DNA of 34,818 bases, taken from the NCBI GenBank assembly GCA_015485385.1, contig WFTS01000072.1, positions 1 through 34,818 on the forward strand. The letters are read 5' to 3'. This stretch comes from Kordiimonadales bacterium (GTDB taxonomy: Bacteria; Pseudomonadota; Alphaproteobacteria; Sphingomonadales; Kordiimonadaceae). A program made the translations under genes and the position numbers. The notes beneath the pieces are model-generated. The model worked only from the letters and a program-made list of their open reading frames with translations, did no database searches and had not been told where the DNA came from. Positions 7,573 through 15,199 of this stretch are shown here, in pieces; positions within the stretch are counted from its first letter, which is position 1, and each line of letters opens with the position of its first letter.

Positions 7573-9426
7573 GTGAGCCTTGGAATAAACGTCCATTATG
7601 AAATTCTAGGGCGTCGTGGCTCAAGCTGGACCATCATCACCGTTATTGATGACCGTAAAAGCGCCACCGAAAAGGCCAAGAAACTATGGAGTAGCAAGCG
7701 CTATAATGGCGTTAGGGTTATCAAAGAAACCTATAATAAACACGACCATGATTTCTCATCCGTTGAAATATATTCGCGTGGCTCAGGCGCAAAAAAATCT
7801 AAATATGATCAAACCGGGCAAGTTACGCCTTGCCTGACACCGGATGATCTCTATAGCCCCGACGGGCGGCGGTCTATTTGGGAACTTCTCGCGAACACGC
7901 TCAAGGATTGGCGCATAACCCCAACTGAACTGCTTCATAGTCTTGATCATTATTATAAACTGTTCAACATGGATACGAAGCTGCAAAATGCTGTCCAGCG
8001 CACGGCTGTCGCCTTCGACAGCGAACAGGGATCAATTCAAAACCGTATGCGTAAAATCTACAGGGTGATTGATGCCTCTGTCGAGATAATGAAAAGCACG
8101 CAAAAGTCGGTCCCGTCCTTGGCTACGGGGCGCCTCAAGCCAGTGATTGAACGCCTTGAAAAAAAATCCAATAAACGCTTTTTGTTAATTTCGTCGATTG
8201 TTGAATATCTGCGCCCTGCCATAACTCTTAGTGATAAATTTGGTCGGGTTGCTGTTTTTCTAACCCATTCACGCCCCGACTGGGTGATAGAAATTCTAGA
8301 CCAATTAATCTCTGAATTTATGCAACATTCTTCGGTGCTGGATAGCCTTTTAGGCGAAAAGGACGATCGTGGTGCCTTTATGATTGAAATCGCGCATTTA
8401 CAATCTGGCCACCTGAGCGACCTCAATGCCGGAAATTGGGCTTTTAAATTTTCCGATGAAGCGCTGCGCTTAAACGGATTTTTGGCAGACAATATGCTGC
8501 CGCTTACGGCTCATATATTGTTTGATCGCCTAAAGGCCGAGATATTATCCCCCGAACCTGTGTGTGACGGGGGGCTGATATCTCAGTTGAAAATCTTAAA
8601 TGAAATGCAAGCGATTGTTCAAAAGCTTCATAATGATATACATGCCCTTGATGCTATCAATGAAGACCTCGCAGCGCGCGCCGGACGTCTGATCAACAGC
8701 CAATCTATTTCAGACCTGATCCACAGCATTCACAACCCTCTAGAGCAGATACACGCGCTTCTTGACCTTGAAAGGGTAACAATTGGCATGTCAAACAAGC
8801 GTATTGTCGCCAATTTTATCCTGCCAATTTTATCACGACCAGAGCATGAACCCATTTTTATAGGGTTAGACAACCAGCCAATTCAGCGCATGAATGAACT
8901 GGTGGAGCTGCAAACCAAGGTTATGTCCACCGACCTTACAGAAATGCACCGCCGCAAAATTGGTGAAAAACTGGATTCTTTTTGCCGCACCATTTTGGAT
9001 AACACGCAAATCCTTAAAAAGCTTCACCAGCTAGATGTGTCTCTGCAAGAAAAGGCCATAAAAATATTGGGGATGTTGGCCGATCAATATTTCACGGCCG
9101 GTGACTGCCGGGACCGAGCCGAACTTCAAGTGCGGCTATATATGAAACAGCAGGGCTTCACCGATGGTTTGATCAGCGGTATGAAACGCAAAAAAGCAGA
9201 GCGGGCTTTGTTGGATTTCCGGGATTTGCTGGCGCGTGCAGGTATTCATCAGGTTGAACCAGAAGACGAAGCGCCGTCAGAACCGGGCCGCGCTGTAAAT
9301 TCAACTGATTGTCTGGAGGAAGACCCGACAGGGGCATCTTCGGAAACAAACGAGGCCTTTTCTGAAGACGCCTCAAGCGCAAGCGCAAACGAAGACGCAA
9401 ATACGGATGCGCTAAAAAGCAAATAG
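7573..9426 (+). CDS. 617-aa protein of unknown function coupled to HerA ATPase
   Basis: It starts at GTG 7573; its ribosome site AGGAGAG overlaps the HerA stop codon, so the two genes are translationally coupled. I do not recognise the family. Residues 1-70 look like a small alpha/beta domain (NVHYEILGRRGSSWTII, then YNGVRVIKETYN). Residues ~85-550 appear almost entirely helical with many Leu/Ile heptad-like runs (LLDLERVTIGMSNK, VELQTKVMSTDLTE). A conserved-looking segment near 510-530 reads QYFTAGDCRDRAELQVRL. The last ~60 residues are an acidic Ser/Glu/Asp tail, probably disordered. There is no membrane segment, signal peptide or obvious nuclease, Sir2, TIR or zinc motif. Its stop lies two bases from the stop of the convergent DUF1674 gene. 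It could be an adaptor, effector or structural partner of the HerA ring. Confidence 0.8.
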   Translation: MSLGINVHYEILGRRGSSWTIITVIDDRKSATEKAKKLWSSKRYNGVRVIKETYNKHDHDFSSVEIYSRGSGAKKSKYDQTGQVTPCLTPDDLYSPDGRRSIWELLANTLKDWRITPTELLHSLDHYYKLFNMDTKLQNAVQRTAVAFDSEQGSIQNRMRKIYRVIDASVEIMKSTQKSVPSLATGRLKPVIERLEKKSNKRFLLISSIVEYLRPAITLSDKFGRVAVFLTHSRPDWVIEILDQLISEFMQHSSVLDSLLGEKDDRGAFMIEIAHLQSGHLSDLNAGNWAFKFSDEALRLNGFLADNMLPLTAHILFDRLKAEILSPEPVCDGGLISQLKILNEMQAIVQKLHNDIHALDAINEDLAARAGRLINSQSISDLIHSIHNPLEQIHALLDLERVTIGMSNKRIVANFILPILSRPEHEPIFIGLDNQPIQRMNELVELQTKVMSTDLTEMHRRKIGEKLDSFCRTILDNTQILKKLHQLDVSLQEKAIKILGMLADQYFTAGDCRDRAELQVRLYMKQQGFTDGLISGMKRKKAERALLDFRDLLARAGIHQVEPEDEAPSEPGRAVNSTDCLEEDPTGASSETNEAFSEDASSASANEDANTDALKSK

Positions 9427-9428
9427 TT

Positions 9429-9659
9429 TTAAAAGTCTGAAATAATGCCGTTATTTTCCCAGTCCCCATACCGTGTGGGTTCTGGCCCGTCGCGCCCCCC
9501 ATATTCTTTGGCTTTTGCTTTCACCAAAGGGGGTAATGCTTCTGACGTTTCTGTTGTTCTTATAGTTTCTGGTGTTTCTAGTTTGGTTGCATCATGGCTA
9601 GAATCAGCCGGTTTAGGCGCGCGCGTTTGCTTTGTTTCGGCGGAGGGGGTCTTGCTCAT
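9429..9659 (-). CDS. DUF1674 protein, SDHAF4-like succinate dehydrogenase assembly factor
   Basis: This 76-residue protein has a polar, poorly conserved N-terminal half and the diagnostic C-terminal signature GGRDGPEPTRYGDWE-x3-I-x-SDF. The eukaryotic homologue SDHAF4 (Sdh8) binds the flavinated SdhA subunit, protects against oxidation and promotes assembly with SdhB; a similar role in alphaproteobacteria is inferred. AGGA, partly overlapping the stop codon of the upstream CPBP gene, serves as ribosome site, and the intergenic gap is nine bases, so the two are probably co-transcribed. No sdh gene lies in the window. Despite its short length the C-terminal motif makes it confidently a real gene. 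Confidence 0.9.
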   Translation of the reverse strand: MSKTPSAETKQTRAPKPADSSHDATKLETPETIRTTETSEALPPLVKAKAKEYGGRDGPEPTRYGDWENNGIISDF

Positions 9660-9668
9660 GCTCTTATC

Positions 9669-10568
9669 CTAAACCTTACGGCCATCCATTGGCCCTGACA
9701 GGCCTTCTTTATGGGCTCTATACCAAAAATATCCTGCCACCACAGCCACAACAGCTGGCAATATCATACCAAATTCACCCATATACAGGCGTGTATTATC
9801 ATATTTTATGGTCATTTCGCCAAAGATAGAAATCACATAGGCATTGTGAGAGGCGTGCAAGATTGTCGCTGTCCAAACTGAGCCTGATTTTAACCGTAGA
9901 TAGGTTAGGATGAAAGACATGCCTATGGTCATAACCGTGAAATTCAGCATCTGCATATCAAGACCGTAAGGCCCTGCATTATATTTGGTATTATAAATCA
10001 GCGGTGCGTGCCACGCGGCCCACAAAAGCCCCACCAATACCGACGTAACCGGAAAGGAAAAGCGCCGCATCAGGTGCGGGGTTAAAAATCCGCGCCAACC
10101 CAGTTCTTCCCCAAGTGCGGCGGCGATGCGCCAAACCATGCCCACCAGACCAAACATCACAACGGCAAACACGATCACTTGCGTATCCGACCAGCCAGCC
10201 AGACCCAAAAATTCACCAACACCCGCGATATATTTCGGATTTACAGCCCCGGCCAAGCCAGAGCCCCACAAAATACCGTACGCCACAAGGCCGTATAAAA
10301 TAGGCAAAAAATAAGCAACCAAGTGCCAGCGATTTTCGCCCCATGACCACCCAAGAGACTGAACATTGATCCCTTTAATCTTACATGTTGCAAGCGCAGC
10401 TAGGCCGGGCGCCCACATTAAAGCCACCATATAATGACGGCGCAGCCCCAAATATATTGTCAGATAATAGCCAGCGGCCGAAAAAATAGCCAACATCAGC
10501 AAAAACACACCGACCGAAGCAAAAGGGGGGCTTCTCAATATTATATTATCCTTTTGGGTCTCTGGCAT
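9669..10568 (-). CDS. CPBP-family intramembrane metalloprotease (CAAX protease-like)
   Basis: From ATG 10568 this is a 299-residue polytopic membrane protein with about eight hydrophobic segments. The CPBP (Abi/type II CAAX protease) motifs are present in order: EELGWR (E-E-x-x-x-R), then AWHAPL (second motif His) and ILHASHNA (third motif, H-x-x-x-N/B type). These residues form the intramembrane catalytic site. Bacterial members process membrane proteins or peptides, sometimes bacteriocin-related, but the substrate here is unknown. An in-frame GTG at 10589 would add seven residues; AAGGG six bases before ATG 10568 favours the shorter form. It is upstream of, and probably co-transcribed with, the DUF1674 gene. 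Confidence 0.85.
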   Translation of the reverse strand: MPETQKDNIILRSPPFASVGVFLLMLAIFSAAGYYLTIYLGLRRHYMVALMWAPGLAALATCKIKGINVQSLGWSWGENRWHLVAYFLPILYGLVAYGILWGSGLAGAVNPKYIAGVGEFLGLAGWSDTQVIVFAVVMFGLVGMVWRIAAALGEELGWRGFLTPHLMRRFSFPVTSVLVGLLWAAWHAPLIYNTKYNAGPYGLDMQMLNFTVMTIGMSFILTYLRLKSGSVWTATILHASHNAYVISIFGEMTIKYDNTRLYMGEFGMILPAVVAVVAGYFWYRAHKEGLSGPMDGRKV

Positions 10569-10796
10569 ATTATGCCCTTTTTTGCTCACAAAACTGATAC
10601 TCTACAGGACTTAATCGCGCCGAACTATATATGCCAAACGGGCTTAGGCGGTGTTATCCTTGTTTTCAACTGTCGTGTTCGGGCCTTAAAACAGGTCTAA
10701 CCCAGCTTTAAGTGTCCCTTCAACCTCGGTCCTATGCAATGAAAACGCGACCAACCGATGCAAGCACGCGCCGTATTGAATAAACCGCGCCCCCTT

Positions 10797-11786
10797 TTAA
10801 AGCCCGTGCAGCGATGACTTTAGGTCTTTTAACGACACCTCAGGGCGTGCACCCAAGTGCGAAATCACCTCAGCCGCCGCCATGCCGCCAAGCACTGCGC
10901 ACTCTTTTAGGCTGTGCCCATTGGTATAACCATAAAGAAACCCCGCAGCATATAGATCCCCAGCACCCGTTGTATCTTGCACGGTCGCGGGGCCTGCCGC
11001 CACAGAGATCGCTGCGTCTTTTGTCACAACAACCGACCCTTGCTCGCCGCGCGTAATTGCCGCCAATTTACCAACCTTTTGAACCTGCGCTACTGCGGTC
11101 TCAAAATCATCCACTTCATAGAGCGCTTTAATCTCGTCTTCGTTGGCGAACAATATATCGACCTGACTGTGGACCAAATCCAGAAATTCTTCCCGGAAAC
11201 GACCAACACAGAAACTATCTGACAGCGATAAAGAGACCTTGCGCCCTGCTTCGTGCGACAGATCAAACGCCTTTAAAACTGCGGCTTTCATGGTGGGGCT
11301 GTCCCACAGATAACCTTCCACATAGAGAACCTCTGCATCCGCAACCACATCGGCTGTCACATCATCTGGCGTTAATTCTATGCAGGCCCCAAGAAATGTA
11401 TTCATTGTGCGCTGAGCATCCGGCGTCACGAGGATCATGCTGGTCGCGGTCGGAGCGCCCTCAAGCGATGGGGCGGTTTCAAACGAAACCCCAACGGCGC
11501 GAATATCATGGGTAAAGACAGTGCCAAGCTGATCATTATGCACTTTGCCAATATAGCCCGCTTTTCCGCCAAGCGAGGCAATGCCCGCTGCTGTGTTGCC
11601 TGCCGACCCGCCAGAACGTTCCATGGCTGGCGGCATATCTGCGTATATTGCAGCACTGGTTTTAGCGTCCACCAACATCATCGATCCTTTGATGCGCTCG
11701 TGCTTTTCCAAAAACTGATCATCAACACGCGCGATAATATCCACAATTGCATTGCCCATACAGAGGACCTGAGTGCCAGCCGCCAT
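10797..11786 (-). CDS. PfkB-family carbohydrate/nucleoside kinase, adenosine-kinase-like
   Basis: This 329-residue cytoplasmic kinase has both PfkB signatures: the glycine-rich GGSAGNTAAG near residue 58, and DTTGAGD near 268, in which the last Asp is the catalytic base and the Gly-Ala-Gly forms the anion hole. The N-terminal strand VLCMGNAIVDIIARVDD and overall length fit the group annotated as adenosine kinase in alphaproteobacteria. Ribokinase-like sugar specificity cannot be excluded. The start has AAAGGA about seven bases upstream. The 228-base gap between it and the CPBP gene contains no gene that I can see. The divergent EI24 gene begins 143 bases away. Confidence 0.9.
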   Translation of the reverse strand: MAAGTQVLCMGNAIVDIIARVDDQFLEKHERIKGSMMLVDAKTSAAIYADMPPAMERSGGSAGNTAAGIASLGGKAGYIGKVHNDQLGTVFTHDIRAVGVSFETAPSLEGAPTATSMILVTPDAQRTMNTFLGACIELTPDDVTADVVADAEVLYVEGYLWDSPTMKAAVLKAFDLSHEAGRKVSLSLSDSFCVGRFREEFLDLVHSQVDILFANEDEIKALYEVDDFETAVAQVQKVGKLAAITRGEQGSVVVTKDAAISVAAGPATVQDTTGAGDLYAAGFLYGYTNGHSLKECAVLGGMAAAEVISHLGARPEVSLKDLKSSLHGL

Positions 11787-11929
11787 AAATCATCCTTTCA
11801 AAGAATTAGGAGAAAAATTACCTTAACCGCAGAATAGAAAAGCACTGCGGGATTGCAAGCAGCTTGTGTTCTTCTTATCTTTAGGCAAAGGCCAAAAAAA
11901 ATAAAAACTGATCAGCGAGGATAAATCTT

Positions 11930-12640
11930 ATGCTTGGTACCGCCATCAACCGATCTTGGCAGCAGATGCTGCACCCTAAATTCCGAAGTGTGTTTTTAAC
12001 CGCTGTCTTAGCTGCTGCGGTTACGCTTGGCCTTTTGCTATTTCTTTTAAACGCCTTTTGGCCCGACAGCATCCATATAGGCTGGGATTGGCTGGATGAA
12101 TACGGCGACTATATAGCCTCAGCGGGCTTTTGGTTCGTCGCGGGGACCGGGTCTTACTTGCTGTTTCCCGGGGTTATGACCATGGTAATGGGGCTGCTGA
12201 CCGACAAGATCGCCGATGCCGTTGAGGAAGAATATTATCCCAACCGTATCGGAGGCCGCGAAGTACCATATGGCGATCTGGTTATAAGTGCCGCCAAACT
12301 TGCTCTTATTATGCTGCTTATAAACCTGATCTTTCTTATCCCATATATCATCCTATTTTTCATGGGTGGTTTTGGGTTTATCCTGTTATTCATTGCTGTG
12401 AACGGCTTGCTGTTAGGCCGCGAATATTTTGAAATGGTTGCCATTCGTCATATGAACCGCCGAGACATGAATGCGCTTAGAAAGGCCAATAGTGGCCGTA
12501 TATTCACAGGGGGGGCTGTGATCGCCGCTATGTTCATGGTGCCGATACTGAATATTCTCGCCCCGATTATCGGTGCGGCTGTGATGACACATATTTTCCA
12601 TCATGTCGCTGATCGTTCGCAAAGCCGGGTGCGCGGCTGA
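11930..12640 (+). CDS. EI24 domain membrane protein
   Basis: This 236-residue integral membrane protein belongs to the EI24/CysZ-like family. Hydrophobic segments lie around residues 22-43, 66-90, 120-160 (two closely spaced) and 193-225. A conserved loop EEEYYPNRIGG-R lies before the third helix, and GLLLGREYFEMVAIRHM is the typical EI24 signature. CysZ members transport sulfate; most EI24 annotations in alphaproteobacteria have no known substrate, and no cysteine-synthesis gene is nearby. AGGA lies nine bases before the ATG. Its stop overlaps by one base the start of the next gene (TGATG), indicating coupling to the small lipoprotein. Confidence 0.87.
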   Translation: MLGTAINRSWQQMLHPKFRSVFLTAVLAAAVTLGLLLFLLNAFWPDSIHIGWDWLDEYGDYIASAGFWFVAGTGSYLLFPGVMTMVMGLLTDKIADAVEEEYYPNRIGGREVPYGDLVISAAKLALIMLLINLIFLIPYIILFFMGGFGFILLFIAVNGLLLGREYFEMVAIRHMNRRDMNALRKANSGRIFTGGAVIAAMFMVPILNILAPIIGAAVMTHIFHHVADRSQSRVRG

Positions 12641-13122
12641 TGGGCTTATGGGTAAATATACGGCCCCTAGAGGCCATCCGCCTTATGCCGTTTTTTCTGC
12701 TTTCAGCTTGCATGGGAATAAATGCTAGCCCGGACACATCCGCCGCACCCCAGCCCGGCCCAGTTGATACACCGACAGTGACCCAAGACAGCATCAAGCC
12801 TCCCGGTCCAAGCCCACAAAAATTAGTGTCCCTACCGCCGGTGAAGCCGTCACGCCTTAAAGGACTGAACCCAAAACAAGTGCAAGCGCTTGTTGGGCCG
12901 CCGTCTTTAGTCCGGCGAGACGGGCCGGTGCAAGTGATGCTTTTTGAAACAAAAAGCTGTGTGTTTGAAGTCATCTTTTTCGAGCCCCAAGCAGGGGCCT
13001 ATTTCCGTGCACAGCAGGTGCAAGCCCGCACCCTGCGCGGCCATGATACAGATGCCGCCGCCTGCCTTGCTCGCGTTTTACCGAACGGGCAGTGGCTGGA
13101 CGACACGTCTGGGCTGGGCTAG
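12640..13122 (+). CDS. Putative small lipoprotein, BamE/SmpA-like fold possible
   Basis: This 160-residue product has a short N-terminal basic region, hydrophobic LMPFFLLSA and a Cys in a lipobox-like LSAC at about residue 24, followed by a Pro/Ser/Thr-rich linker to residue ~65. The C-terminal ~90 residues contain LNPKQVQALVGPPSLVRRDG, similar to the helix-turn before the first strand of OmlA/BamE-type domains, then MLFETKSCVFEVIFF. Two further Cys residues could form a disulfide. The start codon overlaps the EI24 stop by one base. The hydrophobic core of the signal is short, so export is likely but not certain. Function unknown; an envelope role is inferred. Confidence 0.72.
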   Translation: MGLWVNIRPLEAIRLMPFFLLSACMGINASPDTSAAPQPGPVDTPTVTQDSIKPPGPSPQKLVSLPPVKPSRLKGLNPKQVQALVGPPSLVRRDGPVQVMLFETKSCVFEVIFFEPQAGAYFRAQQVQARTLRGHDTDAAACLARVLPNGQWLDDTSGLG

Positions 13123-13136
13123 TTTAAAAGACTGGG

Positions 13137-13184
13137 CTAGGTTAAGGCTGAACTGGGTTAAGGCTGAACTGGGCCAAGGCTGGC
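13137..13184. repeat. Three tandem 16-bp repeats between lipoprotein and DUF6460-like gene
   Basis: Three head-to-tail units at 13137-13152, 13153-13168 and 13169-13184. Unit 2 is CTGGGTTAAGGCTGAA; unit 1 differs by one base, unit 3 by several. CTGGG also occurs at 13109, 13114 and 13132, so the array may extend left through the lipoprotein stop codon. It fills most of the 98-base gap and does not resemble a promoter. Confidence 0.75.
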
Positions 13185-13220
13185 AAACGCCTTATATAGT
13201 CAGGGCTAGGGAGGCCATTG

Positions 13221-13454
13221 ATGGAAAAACTCGATCTTGATCTGGGCACTATCATCAAACTTGTGATCTGGAGCATTGCTGTCGGCGCTCTTTTATATTG
13301 GCTGGAATGGAGCACAGGGGACATTCTTGGCTGGATATCAAATAAAGTTGCGAGTATCTGGAGCTGGTTCGCGGGCACTGGGCTTAATTATATGCTCTTG
13401 GGCGCTACAATTGTAGTTCCTGTCTTTATAATTTCCCGCCTGAGGCGGCGCTAA
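13221..13454 (+). CDS. Small membrane protein, DUF6460-like
   Basis: This 77-residue protein has two hydrophobic segments (about residues 10-28 and 53-72) separated by a Trp-rich amphipathic stretch, and ends in a basic RLRRR. The pattern (KLVIWSIAVGALL, then YMLLGATIVVPVFII) resembles the small alphaproteobacterial DUF6460 family, recalled from family knowledge rather than a search. ATG 13221 is preceded at six bases by GGGAGG, better than TTG 13218. Its stop is two bases before the DUF938 start, so the genes are co-transcribed. No function is known. Confidence 0.72.
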   Translation: MEKLDLDLGTIIKLVIWSIAVGALLYWLEWSTGDILGWISNKVASIWSWFAGTGLNYMLLGATIVVPVFIISRLRRR

Positions 13455-13456
13455 GA

Positions 13457-14092
13457 ATGGCGGGCCTGTATGATGCAAACCACCAGGGCGAACGGCTGTA
13501 TGCAGCTGCGACCACACGCAACCGCGACGTTATTTTTGATGCTCTATCGCCTCATTTAGGACAAAGCGGCACACTTTTCGAAGTGGCAAGCGGCACCGGT
13601 GAGCATGCAGCCCATATGGCCCCAATGCTGCCGAACCACCACTGGCAACCGAGCGATATTGATAGCGGTCATTTGGCCAGCATAAATGCGTGGCGCACAC
13701 AAGTTGGTACAGACAACTTTCTGCCTGCACGCCGATTTAATGTGCTTGAGCATGACTTTCATAATCCAGCCTTGCCTGCACCCCTGCGGGCTATTCTCGC
13801 AATCAATCTTATTCATATTGCGCCGTGGATTGTAGCAGAGACACTTATCAGCAAAGCGGGGGCGGCCCTGAAAAAGGGAGGCTTTCTTTTTATGTATGGG
13901 CCCTACAAACGTGACGGCGCGCACACAGCACCCTCTAACGAACACTTTGATGCATCCCTAAAGTCCCGCAACGAAAATTGGGGGGTGCGCGATATGGAGG
14001 CCGTGGTTTCGCTTGCGGAAAAGGCCGGGTTCGGCTCACCAAAAATCACGGCAATGCCAGCCAATAACTTTGCGCTGGTTTTCCCCAAATAA
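13457..14092 (+). CDS. DUF938 family class I SAM-dependent methyltransferase-like protein
   Basis: This 211-residue protein has a typical Rossmann-like methyltransferase N-half: motif I LFEVASGTGEHAAH (about residues 40-53), acidic motif II region WQPSDID, then LAINLIHIAPW and a post-motif GGFLFMYGPY. The opening RLYAAATTRNRDVI and NEHFDASLKSRNENWGVRD are hallmarks of DUF938, which is widespread in proteobacteria and has an unknown substrate. Length is normal. It is last in the plus-strand run beginning with EI24 and converges on the OlsB gene 49 bases away, with no strong terminator between. Confidence 0.9.
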   Translation: MAGLYDANHQGERLYAAATTRNRDVIFDALSPHLGQSGTLFEVASGTGEHAAHMAPMLPNHHWQPSDIDSGHLASINAWRTQVGTDNFLPARRFNVLEHDFHNPALPAPLRAILAINLIHIAPWIVAETLISKAGAALKKGGFLFMYGPYKRDGAHTAPSNEHFDASLKSRNENWGVRDMEAVVSLAEKAGFGSPKITAMPANNFALVFPK

Positions 14093-14141
14093 CCGCTGGG
14101 TTTGGTCATTCACCGAAGACATAATCGCCAAAATACTAAGA

Positions 14142-15041
14142 TTAAGTTGAGACGGCTTGCTTTGCATTCACACCGTCATTGGCTTCGCCTTTAAGGTCAT
14201 AATGCTTTGAATACCGTTTCGCGATACGCTCAACAGGCAACAAGATAAACACATCCGTCGTGCCAAACTTTTTGTCCACCACCGCACCGTCCCCAAAAAA
14301 GCAGCCAAGCCTGAGATAACCTTTAACAAGGGGCGGTAAGGCGCGGCGGGCCATTCTGGCGTCCACCGTGTCACTTGGTGTCACATTCATGTCCACATGC
14401 AAACCCTCTAAAGCCTTTACTTTAAAGTCGTCTGGCACAAGATAATTATGATAAAGATAGCTGAAAGCCTCAGCAAACTCTGAGGGGTCTGTGCCTTCAA
14501 AGCTGGCACAGCCAAACATATAGGCGATATTATATTCCTTGAGAAATTCAGCAATGCCCTGCCACAGAAGGTTAATCGTCGCGGATGAACGGTAATTGGC
14601 ATGCACACAAGAGCGCCCTAATTCAAGAAGCTGCTTGCCTTCACCCATCTCTGCTTTGAAGCTTTCCGTCATCAAAGGCGAGAGATCAAATTCACTGGCG
14701 GAATAAAACCCTTTCTGTGCCTCGGCAATTTCTTGGCGCAAAAGCCGGTAGGTGCCAACAACGCGCTCGCCCTCAAGCTTGTCATGATCAATCACCAAAA
14801 GATGGTCACAAAATTCGTCATACGGATCAATATCGCGCTTGGTTAGCCGCATTGTATCATCAGGCTGTGCGTCCATTTCTTCATAAAAGATTTGGTACCG
14901 CAATCGCTGGGCGTTCAGAATTTCATCAAATGAACGTGCAAGCCGCACTTCGATATTACCTTTGCGCACATACGTACGGGCCCCCACCATCGACTGCGCA
15001 GCAGCCACATCGGGCTGTATCGGGGCATATGGTTTTTTCAT
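14142..15041 (-). CDS. olsB: OlsB-like ornithine N-acyltransferase (GNAT fold)
   Basis: This 299-residue protein matches the OlsB family, which transfers a 3-hydroxyacyl chain from acyl-ACP to ornithine to make lyso-ornithine lipid, later acylated by OlsA. Supporting segments are LNAQRLRYQIFYEEM (about 43-57), DEFCDHLLVID, VVGTYRLLRQ, a conserved ELGRSCVH-x2-YR around 145, and PPLVKGYLRLGC near 240. Length matches known OlsB (about 290-300). Related GNAT proteins annotated hemolysin-like share this fold, so the exact acceptor is inferred. No olsA neighbour is visible. AGGA lies seven bases before ATG 15041. Confidence 0.82.
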   Translation of the reverse strand: MKKPYAPIQPDVAAAQSMVGARTYVRKGNIEVRLARSFDEILNAQRLRYQIFYEEMDAQPDDTMRLTKRDIDPYDEFCDHLLVIDHDKLEGERVVGTYRLLRQEIAEAQKGFYSASEFDLSPLMTESFKAEMGEGKQLLELGRSCVHANYRSSATINLLWQGIAEFLKEYNIAYMFGCASFEGTDPSEFAEAFSYLYHNYLVPDDFKVKALEGLHVDMNVTPSDTVDARMARRALPPLVKGYLRLGCFFGDGAVVDKKFGTTDVFILLPVERIAKRYSKHYDLKGEANDGVNAKQAVST

Positions 15042-15178
15042 CGAACGATCCTAATTCATACTCAGCTGAGACGCTTATAAGGCGCATCTGTAGCGTATCT
15101 ATTACACGGATACGACAGGACTATGACATCACAAGACCGGCATTGTCTTCACTTTTTCTAGAGCAAACCTTTGTCTTT

Positions 15179-15199
15179 GTGTGACACTCTCTGTCACAC
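15179..15199. other. Perfect 8-bp hairpin overlapping the permease stop codon
   Basis: GTGTGACA (15179-15186) and TGTCACAC (15192-15199) flank CTCTC. The stop codon of the permease (complement of 15194-15196) lies in the stem. No T-run follows on either strand, so it is not a canonical intrinsic terminator; it may stabilise the mRNA 3' end or be a protein site. Confidence 0.5.

Noticed and set aside
594-14092. Many antisense and shifted open frames of 60-170 codons
   Set aside because: They overlap genes with clear family matches, show no protein signatures and lack ribosome sites.
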